A stretch of DNA of 64,000 bases from Microcebus murinus. Lineage: Eukaryota; Chordata; Mammalia; Primates; Cheirogaleidae. Under the pieces are notes generated by a model. The model was not told the DNA's origin. It did not search any database and worked only from the letters and a program-made list of their open reading frames with translations. Position numbers and translations under genes: made by a program. Within the stretch, counting starts at the first letter, position 1; each line of letters starts with the position of its first letter. Of the stretch, positions 1-13,988 are shown in pieces. The DNA lies in assembly GCF_040939455.1 (NCBI RefSeq), contig NC_134112.1:67473001-67537000 (forward strand). Reading direction: 5' to 3'.

Positions 1-689
1 TCATGGAGTTCATTCACAGCTTTCATCCTGGCTCACTTCTGAACCCCAAATCTAAATTTCCTCATATTAAACTTTTCTATATGAATTTCCACTGGAAAAG
101 CATCTTAAGTTTAATATGCCTAAAAACTGAACTTATTTTTTTCTTCTACCAAAACTTGCTATAATATTTGCCTATTCTCCTTATATCACATAATGATGCC
201 ACTGTTCTCCTGGTCACTCAATTTGAAAATCTCTAAATTCATCTTAAATCCATTCCTTTTTCTCACCCCCATACCTAAGTCATTTGTCAAGTTCTGTCAG
301 TCCCACCAGTCCCACATCCATCGGTACTCTGCTTTGCAATCCTAGTACCTTTTATATTACCTTATCTATAGACTCACCTACTCAGTCAATTGACATTGCC
401 TCTAGAATTTTAATATTAAAAAATAAATAGCAGATCACACTTTATTCTCCAAAAACCTGCTGTGTTTTTTATCATCTTCATATTCTCAAGCTTTTCTAGG
501 CTCAAACCATATTTCCCGTGGTTTCCCCCTCTTTATTTCAATTGCCTAGAGTCCAGTCCATTCACTTTTTCAACATATATTTATCTTGCACAAGACATCA
601 TTCTAAATGTTACTGATATAGCAGTGAATGAAGCAGGCAATGGTCCCCGCCATTGTGGAGTTTACACACTAGTGTAAGCGTCACTTGAA

Positions 690-985
690 CTCAGTTATGT
701 TAGGTACTTTCAGGACTCTGCTTCATCAACCAGGAATGCCAGCCCCTACATACATAAATATATATCCCTCAAGGCATTGCTCAAATGCCACATTTTCCCA
801 AAAAGTTTCCCAGATGGCCAACTGTCAAAATCAATAACCTGTTCTATTAACATTAACATGCTATTTTATTTGGCTTCTCAATTATAGTTAGTTTTTTAAA
901 AAATCTGCCTTCCTTCCTGGATTAGATGCCTCTTAAGGATTAGAACTTCTGTATTCACTTTTGTGTCTTCTGTGAACCTTGGTCA
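690..985 (+). repeat. L2-like LINE fragment
   Basis: The wording resembles the 3' part of L2: a 'ggcattgctcaaatgccac' stretch, then a 'cttcctggattagatgcctc' stretch. In L2 consensus such text precedes the 3' end. The copy is old and diverged, and boundaries are approximate. Confidence 0.45.
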
Positions 986-1046
986 TTAATATTAATATTA
1001 GTATTCATATTAATACTAGTATTAATATTATTAATATTAGTATTAA
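984..1046. repeat. AT-rich simple repeat, ATTAATATTAGT-type
   Basis: Imperfect repeats of ATTAAT/ATTAGT units run for about 60 bases. The units are partly self-complementary, so the tract could fold into cruciform-like structures. Confidence 0.8.
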
Positions 1047-2304
1047 CTTAAGTTTAATCCTGAAGTATTGGCTTGGTATTTCTGTATAGCCATATAGTCA
1101 AGATTTCTCTGATTTAAAAAGAGATATAAAATAGCTGAGGCAGATATCTTTAATCGCTGTATTACACTTTTCACTTCAGCTTAAAAAATACTCATGTGAG
1201 TATTTCTCCTACAGGAGAAAACATGTGGCATTCATAAGCTCTCAGTAGCAAGATGTACCTTAACTTAACTAAATTGGGGAAAGGAGAAATATGTAACCGT
1301 ATGGAAGGTATTTTTTAATCACTATTATAAATGTCAGCTTGGGACATCATTCATGACAACTATAAATATTTTATGAAAATTTTAACCTATATAGCAATTT
1401 GATCCTCTGGAGAGAAGCAGTATTTTCTGTTTTTAATGATACTTCATTATATCTCACCTCTCCCCACAATAAAGCAACAACAAAATGAAATTATCTATCT
1501 CCCACTGAGATGATTTTTCTTCCTCATGCCACTTTTGAGACTTTTAGTAAAGGATCAAATTATTATATATCAATCACCTCAAAGTAAAAAAGTCAATTTA
1601 CATTTATACCTTTCTTGCATAATTCCTATCTTTTGTATTACAAATTCTATTACTACATCTAAAGTAATTATTTCCCAAATATAAGATTATATTTCCCATG
1701 GAATGTAATTGTTATTAACAGTGCAACAAAGATCAAGTTAGCTAAAACTTGACCATTGAGTGATTTTAATCTTGAGATTGATTAATGTTTTCATTTCGGA
1801 AACAAATGTAATCATAGTCTGAAACAATACTAATCTGAATCCTAAGGTTTACCACTTTGAGCATCTTCAACAAGAACTTAAAATTTATATGACTTTTTTA
1901 AATATACACTGGATATATGAAATCAGGAAGAAAATATTATTACCACTCTTTAAATGGAAAAACAAAGTCAAAGATATTAATTAGGAAACACGCACACAAC
2001 CATGGTTATATACTGTATTAAATAGAACGGAAGCAACTCAAACTCCTGATTTCCAACCCCAAAGCATTCTCTTTCCAATTGTACCAGGATCCTTTATCAA
2101 GTTTGATTTTCCTTCCTAAGCAAATGTGACTTTTTCTAAATTGACATTTGTTAGAATTAATAAAAATGGATGGATAGGGCCTAAATACACATGTAAATAA
2201 AAAATACTCTGTTTTCATTAAGAATCTTTTTAAGAAAATCTGATTTCTTATTATCTTAGGTCAGTAGTAGATGGGAATTTCCTATTCCCTTGGGTCTAAG
2301 CTGC

Positions 2305-2305
<1 letters not shown>

Positions 2306-2336
<31 letters not shown>

Positions 2337-2339
2337 TTT
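2306..2339. repeat. (TA)n followed by a T tract
   Basis: About twelve TA dinucleotides run directly into a T homopolymer. This is a simple microsatellite inside the ZNF277 intron. Confidence 0.85.
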
Positions 2340-5300
2340 AAACTTAAGATAGTGTGTTTGCAGAGTTTCCTCTATCTTTAAAGAAACCTAGGACTACACT
2401 TGACCTTAAGTTTATAGAAAATATTTCCTAAGGCAGGTAGTACTATGCTAAGCCATGCCATGCTGATAGCCCTCTTTCTTTTTTAGTCAAAAAATGGGTA
2501 TTTTGCAATCTCTGATAGCCACCTATTGAATTTTCTCTTCTTGCCTAAGCTAAATTCCTTTATCTCTTTAATTTAATCCAAATAGAAATTTGGCTTTTCT
2601 AGTTTCTCCTGTGTTTACCTCTTACATTTTTTTTTATTCTGTACTTCTACCATTTTTTTTCATTCATCTCATTTTTTTTCTCTCCTAGTTTGTTTTTTTA
2701 GATGTTCTGTCTCTTACATACACTTCAAAAATCTATCTCAGTGACACTCAAAGTAAAAGAACAATACTCTATCCTGTGTAGCAAACAGATGGTTGTTGCC
2801 TTTATCATTGCAGTTTCAGAAATGGTGGGAGGTACTGATGTCTTTCAAGAAGGTGAGATATTAGTCAGATCAAATCTCATGAATTTGGGGGAGGGTATCA
2901 TCACCCTTTGAGAAATTTCTCTCTGGTTTTTTTTGTTTTACTTCTTTTTCACTCATTGACATGGGTAGTCTTTCCTCATTTATTTGTTAAGACACTTAAT
3001 ATTATCACAGAGTTAACTTCCATCACCTCTCATAAAGTGCTGAGAAAAGTAGATTTTATTGATTTTGTTAAAAAAATCATACTGTACCATTCATACGCTT
3101 TGCTTTAGTACAGTTATTCCTGCCTTCTTCATGCAGAAGTGTGTTTTCATGTAAGTATCTTGTATGAGTACATTGCTAGCATAAATTCAAGTGCTCAAGT
3201 AATCAGATTCTGGCAAAAAGAACAGTCTTTCCCAGTGCTATCCAGCACTTTTTGACACTTAAAAGGGAATTCTTTGGTGGGGAAGAGTAACTTTTTACCT
3301 GACTCCTCATCAGAGGACTTCTAAAATATTTAAGTAGGTTGCAGACAGATTCCATTTTGCAAGTGGTCAAAGCTGTGCATCAATATCTGTATATAAAATG
3401 TATTCATATTTTCATTTTACTTTGTTAACCAAATTTTTCCCTTGATCCTTAAATTAGTGGAAATTTGCTGAACTTTTTATACTTTAATTTCTGCGTATCA
3501 AATGTTACATCAGATAGAATAAAGGGTGTGATAGATGGTGGTTTTTGGAGAAGGTGATATCTATGGTGAGTCTCTAGAATGGTGCAAAGAAAGCTTTGAA
3601 AATGCTTTTGGAAGACAAAAATATTTAGAGTAATTCAAATGGTTGACTGAAATGATTTAGGAAAAATTGCCTTTTGTGGAGAATTAACTTTAGGTATCAC
3701 TTATAATGTTTTGGAAAGTAGACACTCAAAAGTTATATTGATTGATTGGATAATTTATTGGAAACTCCTTTCTCAGTGGGTAGGAAAGATTTAAACCTAT
3801 TCTGAATTCAAGGCAATAACCAAAAAGAAGTCATAGATTTCAGTGCCCAGTATAATACCAAACTTTTAGTTAACCTTTGGAAAAGTTTTGCTGAATATAT
3901 GACATTTGTTTTAGCCAACTGGAGTATCCAAGTCAACTGTTTTCACCAAAAAAACAAAAAGCTTTCTCTCCTATATTATTTTAAATTCATTCACTCATTT
4001 TTGTGGTGAGGGGCTGGAAAACTGGGATTGGATAACAGAGAAACATCTTTGTTCCTTCTTTTTATCACCAATGATAGAGGATGTACCACTCCCTGTGCCT
4101 TTATGTCAGTTCCTCAAAGGAATGTTGGTCCAGTGTCTCCAGTGCTTGTATTAACCAGCTTCGATTGTTCACTCTCTTAAAGAGAAAAAGCTCATCAGCA
4201 TTCCATATGTATTAGGGTCTTTGCCATTTGGACATGCAGTCTAGGTTCTGATATTATAAATAAGTCACTTCAAAAGAAAGCTAGTACTTTGTGATTCATT
4301 TGTATCAACAGGACAGACCTTTTCCTGCATCTGAATAATGAAAATTTTAATTTTTATTACTTTCCTTATAAATTCCAATTTTGTTGACCATCCACTATTT
4401 CATTTTCTATCCTAAACTTTTATTGATGACTGAAAAGTTAAGGAAATCCTAAATTCTAATGTTTCAGAACTGATTACTCTTCAAGAATTTTCCTCCTCTG
4501 AGATTCCTGAATGCTCTTGTTTTTATTCCTTATCTTGACAGGCTCCTTTATAATCCCAGCACTTAAGCAAAAAGTAAATGCACTCTGGATTCTTACCAGT
4601 CCCTAGATATATAAGGGGAGAACAGTAACCAAGGTGTGATGCTATAAGTCTCATCTGCCTCCTTTTCCAGCTGTCTTTCCATTAGGTTGTAGCCACACTT
4701 ACCCCATCTTTTAAAGGAACAGACTTTCATTTTCATACCTTTCAAGTATCTTAAATATTTAATTTAATTCAATATTTAAATGTTTTAACACCAAATACAT
4801 GCCTGTAACTTTTTTGAATATTTTAAGAAAGGTACATTGCAGAACTTGCTTGACAACAAGTTAGGCTCTCTCACGCCTGTCTTTACATCAGCCATTATAC
4901 CCCACAACACTATTGCAACACTCAAGTACCTTCTGGAGGAAGAACTCAGGAATAATGTTATATTATTTCTCAGGATTCCTGCCTCCTACCCCAGCAGTAG
5001 CTGACCTCACCTTTGTATCAGTGCGGGATTTGGGTTCTTCCCCTCAGCACCTTATAGCTTTTGCTTTGTGTGCTAAAGAATGGTCCCAAGAAGCTAGCTG
5101 GGTTTTGTGCCTGTTCACCATCAAAGGGCTCTTATTGGTATCTCTTTACCCTAGCCCCAGTCTTTCTTCTAAGAACTTGGAAGAAACCTGTAGAAGAGTT
5201 ATATCTCTTTGTGTCTAGGACTCCCAGGGATTTAGCCCTTAAGAATTCTTTTAAATTTAAGTTATTTTCTTCCTACTTTTACCTTTTCCTCCCATGCTTT

Positions 5301-6499
5301 GCCAAAGGTGAAAGAAATAGTTCATTTGTCCCTCTCTCTCCTCAGAGAGCCTTAACACCTTTTGGAATTCAGTTTTTCTGGTTGCCTTGTGACTTTACCT
5401 CCTTAGACTCAAAATAAGTTATGATTTTTTTTTTTGGATTATTCAGCTTTTTCTCATTGTGAAGATGTTCTCTTGTGTCTATCTTTATCCTCAGCAGAAA
5501 TGGAATTCCTCCTCCCCCTGCTTTATTTTAATTAGTAGCTTAGTGATTAAGTACCAATTTTGGTTAAGGTAGATGCCTTTCCTCCTTTCATGGAGTTCAA
5601 AAAGATATATATATACACACATATGTATTTGTCTACTAAATTAAGTATAGCTTAAAGAGACAATTGACCCTTTCAACTAGTTGTCATAAGTAAATTCTAA
5701 AACCTATTATTACTGTTTCGTATTCATTCTTCATCTTTTAACTGACTTATCAATGGCAATTGTATCAGTAAATTGTGATATTTAGTTATATTCATATACA
5801 TTTTGCCAAAAATTTGTCTTTGGAGTACATGCCAGCAAATTATTTCACTCATTGCCAGGTGTTCTTTGGACTATTTTGTGACGCACTGTCACCCGGTCAG
5901 GGGCAGGCATCTGGTAACACCTTTCTTAAAATTTAATCCATGTTAAAAAATGTGTCCCTGTGTCTTCAGAGATAAGGATGTTTGTTTCCTCTGGGTTTAG
6001 GGAGGGCACCTCTTGAAGGAAGGTTTTATGATCTGCTTCAGAGGACAAGGGCAGGGGGACATAAAAGTGAATTTCCTGTTTCTGCTGTTTTGGCCAAAGT
6101 GCCATATTTGGGGGTAGCATGTCCTGAAATCCATCAAGAACTATGCAGTTTTTATAGAAGAGTATCAACCCTGAGTGTCTCATATCTTCTGAGGCCCATG
6201 ATTCTATATCCATGTGAGAGCTTAGACATGGAAGGACAAATTTAAGGTTAAAACCAACCAATACTTTAAAAAACTGTGTTCAGGTAAGATTGTTTGAGAA
6301 AGTTCATAATTTTTCTAAATAGTCTTAAACTATCAGCCTCCAGTCAGTAGAGAACAAATGTCTTTACTGCATCATGACAACCCTTACCCACCCTTCTGTA
6401 TGGTTTCCACTGAGTTGGGAGATATGCTTTGGGATGAGCGCTTATTACGAGGGTCTATATGAGAAACATCCCTATGTTGTTTGGTCTATTTATTGTAAA

Positions 6500-7290
6500 T
6501 AGTGTCCATTATATCACATAGTGTACTTATGTGCCCACAGTGACTCTGACACCAACCATCCAGAGTTAGGCCAAACTTCACGGCTAACGGGCATAGTCCT
6601 CCACAAGACTGTCCTTCAAACACCAGCCACAAGCTGGGGGTCCCCCAGACTACCTTCGCTCTAACCATCTGTTTACAAATTCAGAGGTTCCCACTACTCC
6701 CTCAGATTCAGTACTATGCTGTAATGACTCAGAACTTAGGAAAGCACTATACTTGCGATTACAGTGTTGTAGCAATAGGATACAAATCAGAACAAGTCAA
6801 ACAGAGAGATACACAGGGTAAGGTCTGGGAGACTCCCAAATGCAAGACTTCCATCGTCCCTAGGGATGCATTGCCTTCCTGGCACATCAGTGTATAAACA
6901 ATACCCAGAGTAATATTTACCAGGAAAGTTTACTGGAGCTTTGGTGTCTAGAGTTTTACTGATGCTTCACTGAATAGGCATGATTGACTAAATCACTGGT
7001 CACGTGGCTGAACTCCATCTCTAGCTCCCCTCCCTTCCTAGGAGAACAGGCTGATCTGTGGCTCACTAATCACAAGGTTGGTCTTTATGGCTTAGCCAGT
7101 TCCCATCCTGAGTCATCTCATTAGCATAAACTATCAGGTGTGGTCTAAGGGCCCACCATAAATAGCAGAGAAACTTCAATCTCTCAGGAAATTCCGAGGG
7201 TTTATAAGTTAGCTTCCTCCCAGGAACAGACAACAAAGGCCAGCCAAATTCTCCACACTGAACCTTTATCTGATCAGTTACCCTTTTCTA
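6500..7290 (-). mobile_element. Ancient ERV LTR-like relic
   Basis: The stretch from about 6690 ('cagaggttcccactactccc') through 'ctcattagcataaactatcagg' has the composition of an old mammalian retroviral LTR in antisense orientation. A partly similar segment recurs at 14570-14720, which supports an interspersed repeat. I cannot assign the LTR family, and no coding frame survives. Confidence 0.5.
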
Positions 7291-9173
7291 CCAAAGCTGA
7301 GAGCCAAATTTGGGGCCCACTTTTAGGTGTGAATTTGTGTGTGTGGGGGGGGTGTATACACACATATGTATTCTTTTATTTTCAATTTATGTGCCCATCC
7401 TATCTTATTTTTTCTTTCTTTCTTTTACTCCATTTCTATGCTACATTGTTTTATAGCATCCTGGAACACTTATTAGAACAATGTGGAGGTAAATAAAATA
7501 ATATCAAATACCTCAGGAGAGATAACCCAGAGCTCTGGAAAAAGAGAGGAGGAGAAATGAGAGATTCTACTGCTTTCCTGTGGAGGCTTTGTGTCACTGC
7601 TGTAACTGTAGTGGGGAGATTTTCTGTCTTCTATACTGGCAGAATGCCACGGGGCTCCTAGTCTGAGAATTCCTAGCAGGTTCTGCTGTGCTGCTGCCTT
7701 TGGGCTAGGTTGGGAAAGAACCCAAGAAGTATGCTATTTTCTGTGATAGCCATTCATATATCCACTCACCCAGACTACTCTATTGTAAATCTACTACTTG
7801 TTAGTATCCATAAGATGTTTTTGATATCTATAATTAATAACATCAGACTTAGTTTTACTTCCTTGTGTTAATGCAAGCTATTTCCATTGGATTTGTCATT
7901 TTAAGCATCAGTTTGTTTCTTTCCTATATATAAATTCTTACCTAAATAAACATTTTCTAAATTGCTCTTTCCTAAATAGGCTGATTTTTATAATTTTCAA
8001 CCTGAGTCACATTTTTTCTACCTATATGTCAATCCCCTATGACTATTTTGAGTGCCATCTGCTGTACCTGCTGTTTATTAATGTTCCTTCTGCTTCTAGC
8101 TTATGAATAAAGATGAAAGACTATGCACTGACCCCTCTGCTAGCATACTTGACAGTTTATACCAATTAGAAAAACATACAGCTTGTTATTATGACTCTTT
8201 GCCTAGTATATAGGCAGATCTTATATTCTTACAGCTGTGGTTTTTATCCAAGCCTATTTTGTAATGAAAATTTTATCTAATTTCATCAGCTGCTTTAAGA
8301 AGCTCAAACATATAATATCTACAACATTCTCTTCAGACCCCTATTCCTAGTATATAAAACCTAGTATATAGCCCAGAATAAACCTAAAGTATGTAGCCCA
8401 GCATAAAAATTTTTTTAGAAAAATGAAATCACAGAGCTGATGGGCTTTGTTTTGTGCATCTTTGTGGTACTTTCTATGGACTGTCTCCTAATATCATAAC
8501 TTTTTGTTCCTAAGTGACTTCAAAGAAATGCCACAACTAATTCTATCAGATACCAAGTTTTACAAAGGAAAAAGAGGGTGAGAAAAGGATAGAAAAGGAG
8601 GGAGGAAGAAGGAGTGGAGAAAAGGGAATGAAGAGGAAATAAAAAATATTTTTCTTGACTGTCCAGGTAGCTTTTACACAGTTTCTTCCTCTTTGATGCC
8701 TGATCAGCAGCTGTCAATATGTCTGCTACAGAAGAAGGAAGCACATAATTTAATGCTTAGTTTTGTTTCCTCACAACATAGCAGTTAACAGCAATGGCAG
8801 TAAAGATTTTTGGGCCTACTGATGATATGGCTATCTTCTACCTAGACCCCTCTAACAACTTAAAGGATTTGAGGAAATAGAAGCCATAGGAAACACAGCA
8901 ATTCCATTCAACAGTTGTTGTGTACCCCTGTCTATAATGTACAGTGGGGACTACACAGATAAATAAAACAGTTCTGCCTTTAGTGAGCTTATGATCTAAT
9001 GAAATACATTTTGAATTGATTACAGAAGACAATAACATTGACAGTGTTTTATTAGCAGTCGTGCATATATTTTGGAAGACCATCATTGAGTTTGGAAAAA
9101 TTTTTCTTTTCTATACACTAGAGCCTGTGTCCCAGGCTGGTGAGTTATTTTGTGGTTTAAGGTTTAGAGGCAA

Positions 9174-9447
9174 TGTCGAGCGCAGTGGTTCACACTTGTA
9201 ATCCCAGCACTATGGAAGTCCGAGGCAGGAGGATCACTTGAGGCCAGGAGTTCAAAACCAGCCTGGGCAACATAGTGAGACCCCCATCTCTACAAAAAAT
9301 AAAAAACTTAGCCAGGAGTAGTGGTGTGTGCCTTTAGTCTCAGCTACTCAGGAGACTAAGGCAAGAAAATCACTTGCGCCCAGGCATTCAAGGTTGCAGT
9401 GAGCTGTGATCACACCACTACATTCCAGTCAGGGTGACAGAGCAAAG
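9174..9447 (+). mobile_element. Old dimeric Alu (AluJ-like), 3' end eroded
   Basis: Left-arm text (GTAATCCCAGCACT, AGGCCAGGAGTTCAAAACC), an A-rich linker and a right arm ending at CCAGTCAGGGTGACAGAGC are visible. It lacks the lemur-specific linker found in the younger SINEs here, so it predates or is separate from that lineage. There is no clean A tail; the sequence breaks into unrelated DNA at about 9447. Confidence 0.88.
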
Positions 9448-12400
9448 TATTTTCTGGATGCTGTGTGCTATTTTGAAATTATTGTTAATTTTCTTAGGTG
9501 TGTAGCAATGGCTATATGTATGTAGAAGAATGTTCTTATTCTTAGGAGAAGCATGCTTAAGTATTTAGGAGTAAAGCGTCATGATGTCTGCAACTTATTT
9601 GCAAATGGTTTCGCCAGTAAAAAGTATATAATGCACAGTTGTTTGTGTGTTTATGTGGAAAGAGAAAGAGAAAAGAAACTGGCAAAATATTAACCATTAC
9701 TGAATATTAACCATAAGTATTGAGTATAGGAATGTTCGCTATACAATTCTTTAACTTTGTTGGTAAAAATTTGTATAATAAAAAAATAAGAGAAAAGCTA
9801 CCAGTCTTATTTAGCTTCCTGTGTCACTAATTTATTTAGCATGTCATGACCATCACCACATGGTGACCCTGATGATCACATGACCATCATCAAAGCCAAT
9901 TTCAGTGAATAAAAGAGACCTCCTTAATTTACTGAATCGATTATAAAAGGATAAGGAAAGCTGTTACAAATGTAATAGTTGTAGAATTAAAATAATTTTT
10001 AATTTCATATTTATTTTATGTATAAGTAAAATTTTATCAAAAGTATATTTGATATATTTGGAAGTCTTATTTTTGAAAATAAGGAGAATTTCCTATTTAT
10101 TTTAATAAGGCATAAGCACTTCATAAAGTTTAGTAGAGTGGATAGGAGGGAAACCTTGATACCATTATTTTAATTCTTAATATTTTTTTACAAATAAAAA
10201 TAATTGTGTTCCACACCAGTATACTTAGTTTCCCTAATTGTTGGATTCAATAGTTGTCACTCTAGTTCATTTCCTTATCTTGGCTTACATCTTCTACTTT
10301 GCTCAAAAAGTCATCTTAGTAATGAACATCTATTTATGCTTTTAAGATATATACTTATTAAAAGTATGTATATAGAATTAAAAGTAAAAATTATTTTTTA
10401 AAGTAAAAACCTATCACCCAAATCTCTACCCATAGCAATGTAAAATTCTCTGTATATCTGTGTGTTTCTAAAAATTGTCAGTTGTGAGTTTTTAAAAAAA
10501 CAAATAACTTTGGGACTTTTAAAATCATAATCAACATAAATTTGTTTTACTAGAATAATTTATATATACAGTAGACTATTATCTTAAACAAATATCTTAT
10601 CAGTTTACTATTGCCGTGGGAAGCTCTCCATTTTACATTATGTATGAAGTATAACTCATACAAGTTCCAATCCTATGTTAGTAAGGAATAATCAAGTGTG
10701 TTATAAATCCCCTCCTTAGATAAGGCCATTTTGATTTTCAGGGCAGCATTCACATTTGTAGTGTGTACATTGCTGCATATGGGGTATGAATTTGATTGTC
10801 ATGTATTTATTGAGACTCTACTATAAGAAATTGTGTGCATATGGCATAAAGAAGCTCATTTTCTCTGAGTAGAGATGGTTAGGACACAGTTTTCTTGAAG
10901 ACCAAGAAATGTGGATGCCAACTGAATGCTATAAACTGTGATAAAAACAAAAAGGAATTATCACTTCTAGTGCAGAATTGGTCTGGGACAGTCACTTTAA
11001 TGACTTGTAGAATGTTTCAGAGGCAATTTAGAGATCACCAAAAACTGAGTCCTCCAGAAGTGATATGCCCAAGGCCAGATTGAGAACTAGTCAGTCACGA
11101 AAATAGGACAATAGCTCCTAAGTCCCTGTCATTTGTTCTTTCCACTTAACCACACAGCATTTGAACAGACTCTTAGAGGATAAGGGTAGAGAACTCTAAT
11201 AGCAAAGATGAGCAAAAGAGGAAACAGTTAACCCCTGGCCATTGAGTGGCTTAAGAGATCATAATAGGTAGTTGAGAACTGCTATTGAGAATAATATGCA
11301 AATAAATTATAGTGTGTGTTCTTGCTTTTCCCTATAAAATATAGTTATATGGGGAAGCAATGTGAAGCCTTTTAAAAACCTAGGTTAGAATCAGGTACAG
11401 AACATTCTGAATGCCGTGCTAAAGATTATGGATTTTATTCAGTAGAAAAAAAGGAGCCATTAGTGTGTTCCTTAAGCTTGTATTGAGTTCCAACTCTAGT
11501 TGTTTCCTTTCCAGATATAGTCATTACATATTTATAGAATAATTTTTTTAAAGGTTCATTTACAGTCAGATTTTGTCTTCCAACCCTCTGCGCAGTATCA
11601 GATAAACATACTTTTAAAATGTATGCACAGAGAAAGTCTTTCCTGTAAGTCCATCCATCTGATATCTGGTAACCTCAGTAGATCCAAATTGCAGAGAACC
11701 CAGAAATAAGAAACAAAGCATCTCTACCAGATGAAAATAACTTTCATAAAGCCCATCCAAGAAAGGTACTGTAAGCTACTTTTTCTCAGGTACCAAACAT
11801 ATTAATATTTGACTTAATCTGATTCTTAGAATTTGATTATCTGTTTTTTCTTAGCTAAGTGTTGGGAGTCCTTATGGTTTTATTCTAGATTAAGGGAAAT
11901 AACAAAGATCCAAACAAATGATAGCACACAGAAAGGAGGTATATATGGGGAGCCAGTTAGTGGATAGAGAAGGAGACCCACTAACAGTGATTAAAAGTTT
12001 TAGTGAATAAAAGGAGATCAACATAGATGGCCATAAAAAAGAGAGAATAAAATCAAACCAGGAGAGCACAACAGTTTAGTCATTTGCAGTGGTAAAGAGA
12101 TTCTGAAAGTAAAACATATTTGCATTGTAGTACAGTGTGGTAGGAATTGTTCATAACAAGCACCCTGTATCATATAGGACAGGCTAGATTATGTCTTGAA
12201 TTTGGTATGAAGAGAAAACATGACAGGTGTCTTAGAAACCGTCTTGTATAAATCCCCTTTCAATACCAAATTAAAATTTCTGTGATCTAGAAAATCTATT
12301 TATCTAATATGTACTCTTCATTTGGTTTCAAATTCCCTATGTTGCAGTTTAGAAAATACCCCACCAGCAGAAAACTGGTAAGGTATTATTTTTTTTCTGT

Positions 12401-12889
12401 TGGGGATCACAGCCCTGTGATATTCTCTAATGCCTGAAAATATGTAAGATATATGAAGCAGTTTGTTTCATGGTAATTTGCTATGGAAGGGTAAATCTGT
12501 TCTCCATTATTCCAAAGACTGAAACGAGAAGTTCACTGAATTGATTTTCATCATGGTAGCTTCTTAATTTTTTTCCTTGAATAGATTAATACTTCTAAAT
12601 GTTTGGTGATGCATTTCTAGAAATACCACATGGAATTTAAGATTCTAGATATAGACTAGATATAACAGCATAACTCATTGTTATGCTGTTCTATAAATAC
12701 AGAATCAGCAATAAATTTTATGAAGTTCCTATTTTGAGCTATAGGAGAAGTGGAGAATAGTATACAGATATAATGACAACATAGAGACTTTCTTTTAACT
12801 TCAAAGACTTTTCACTTCCCTTCAGAAAACAAAACAGACAACAATTACTGAAGAGATGGCATGTAATAGATAATGGAAATTGATGTGGG

Positions 12890-13125
12890 CTGGGTAATAA
12901 TAATATCAAACATTTAATGATTTATATACAATTTAAACTCTATGTACATTATCTGATTTAATCCTATAAACAATGCTGTGAGATAATACTATTATTTTCA
13001 TCTAAAAATGAGAAAACTGAGGATTAAAGAGGTTAAATAAAATATCAATTACAGGTGAGAGCCAGATTTCAAATCCACATCTACTCAATTATTTCAGAGC
13101 CTGAGCTCTTAACTATGGTACTGTA
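12890..13125 (-). mobile_element. MIR SINE, antisense
   Basis: Antisense MIR wording is recognisable: a decayed 'pyrimidine-poor' 5' flank, 'tctgatttaatcctataaacaa', 'gagaaaactgaggattaaagaggtt', and 'gagcctgagctcttaacta'. It is old and diverged. Confidence 0.7.
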
Positions 13126-13896
13126 AACAGAAATGGCTACGTGATAGAAATGGGAATCAAGTTGAATCTTGATAAACAGGTAAGAGTGAAAAAGCAAAGG
13201 AAAATAAAATGACTTCAAGGAAAGATAATTACAGATCCACCCTGATTAGAACAGGACATTACCACAACATATTTAAAATTATTTGAGTTGAAGTATAACT
13301 AAATAATTTTGCATGAAAACATTCATGTTTCAGGAAGTTCTTCTAACAGCAAAAAAAGAGGATAGATGTGATGGAAGAGATATTGAAATCAGGGAGCGCC
13401 TTTAGGAGACTTATTTATGGTAGTCTCATAATGACTGAATAAAAATTGGACTCGGTGATGACATTAGTATTGGTGGAGAAAAGTAACATGAAAGATATTT
13501 CGAGTGAAAAATTGATCATAACTTGATTACAAACTAAGAATTAGGAAATGAGCAAGTCAGAGATCCCACCACATTTTTGTTTTTGGAAGACAGTGAGTGA
13601 GGATAGGAGATGACTGACAAAGACAGAAGAAAGGACAAGGTAGGGAAGGATAGTAAGACTGTTAACTATAAGTGTCCTACGTAGCTGTCCAAGTGGAGTA
13701 TTCTATAGTCATTTAATGGTACAGACTTAGAGCTTTGATGCAAGGACAGAAATGGAGAAATTTGAAATATTGGCACCTTTCATATATTCCCTTTGTGTCT
13801 TCACCCCAGCTTCCTCCTATTCAGACTATAACATTTTTTATTAGCTAATTGTGCATTTATTAAAGATTATACCATAAACCCGTTTCTACTTTACAG

Positions 13897-13988
13897 AAAG
13901 AAATTCTGGAACAACAGCAGCAAGAACGAAATGATACCAGTTTTCGTGGCATTTGTATGTTTTGCAATGCAGAATTCCTCGGAAACAG
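13897..13988 (+). CDS. ZNF277: ZNF277 exon (first exon in window), start of zinc finger
   Basis: Acceptor TTTACAG precedes and donor GTTTGC follows. The exon reads in phase 0 as K-E-I-L-E-Q-Q-Q-Q-E-R then N-D-T-S-F-R-G, and ends in C-M-F-C-N-A-E-F-L-G-N with two bases of the next Arg codon. It gives the end of a glutamine/glutamate-rich helix and the two zinc-binding cysteines (C-x2-C) of the first finger in this window. The finger's histidines are in the next exon. The glutamine run and the CMFC motif match ZNF277. The exon is 92 bases long (30 codons plus 2). Confidence 0.93.

Larger units (their letters stand above)
1..13896 (+). other. ZNF277: ZNF277 intron (3' part), no exon recognised
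   Basis: I looked for the preceding ZNF277 exons, which should encode the N-terminal finger and an acidic or charged linker, and did not recognise any. This stretch therefore reads as one long intron cut by the window edge. It is AT-rich and holds old repeats: L2-like text near 690-985, an ATTAATATTAGT simple repeat, a (TA)n-T tract, an LTR-like relic near 6500-7290, an Alu at 9174-9447 and a MIR near 12890-13125. The remainder shows nothing I can name. A small, diverged exon could have been missed. Confidence 0.6.

Noticed and set aside
9840..9895. Repeated CATGACCATCA with partly inverted text, considered as a regulatory palindrome
   Set aside because: Short, imperfect and isolated in intronic AT-rich sequence; compatible with chance or local duplication.
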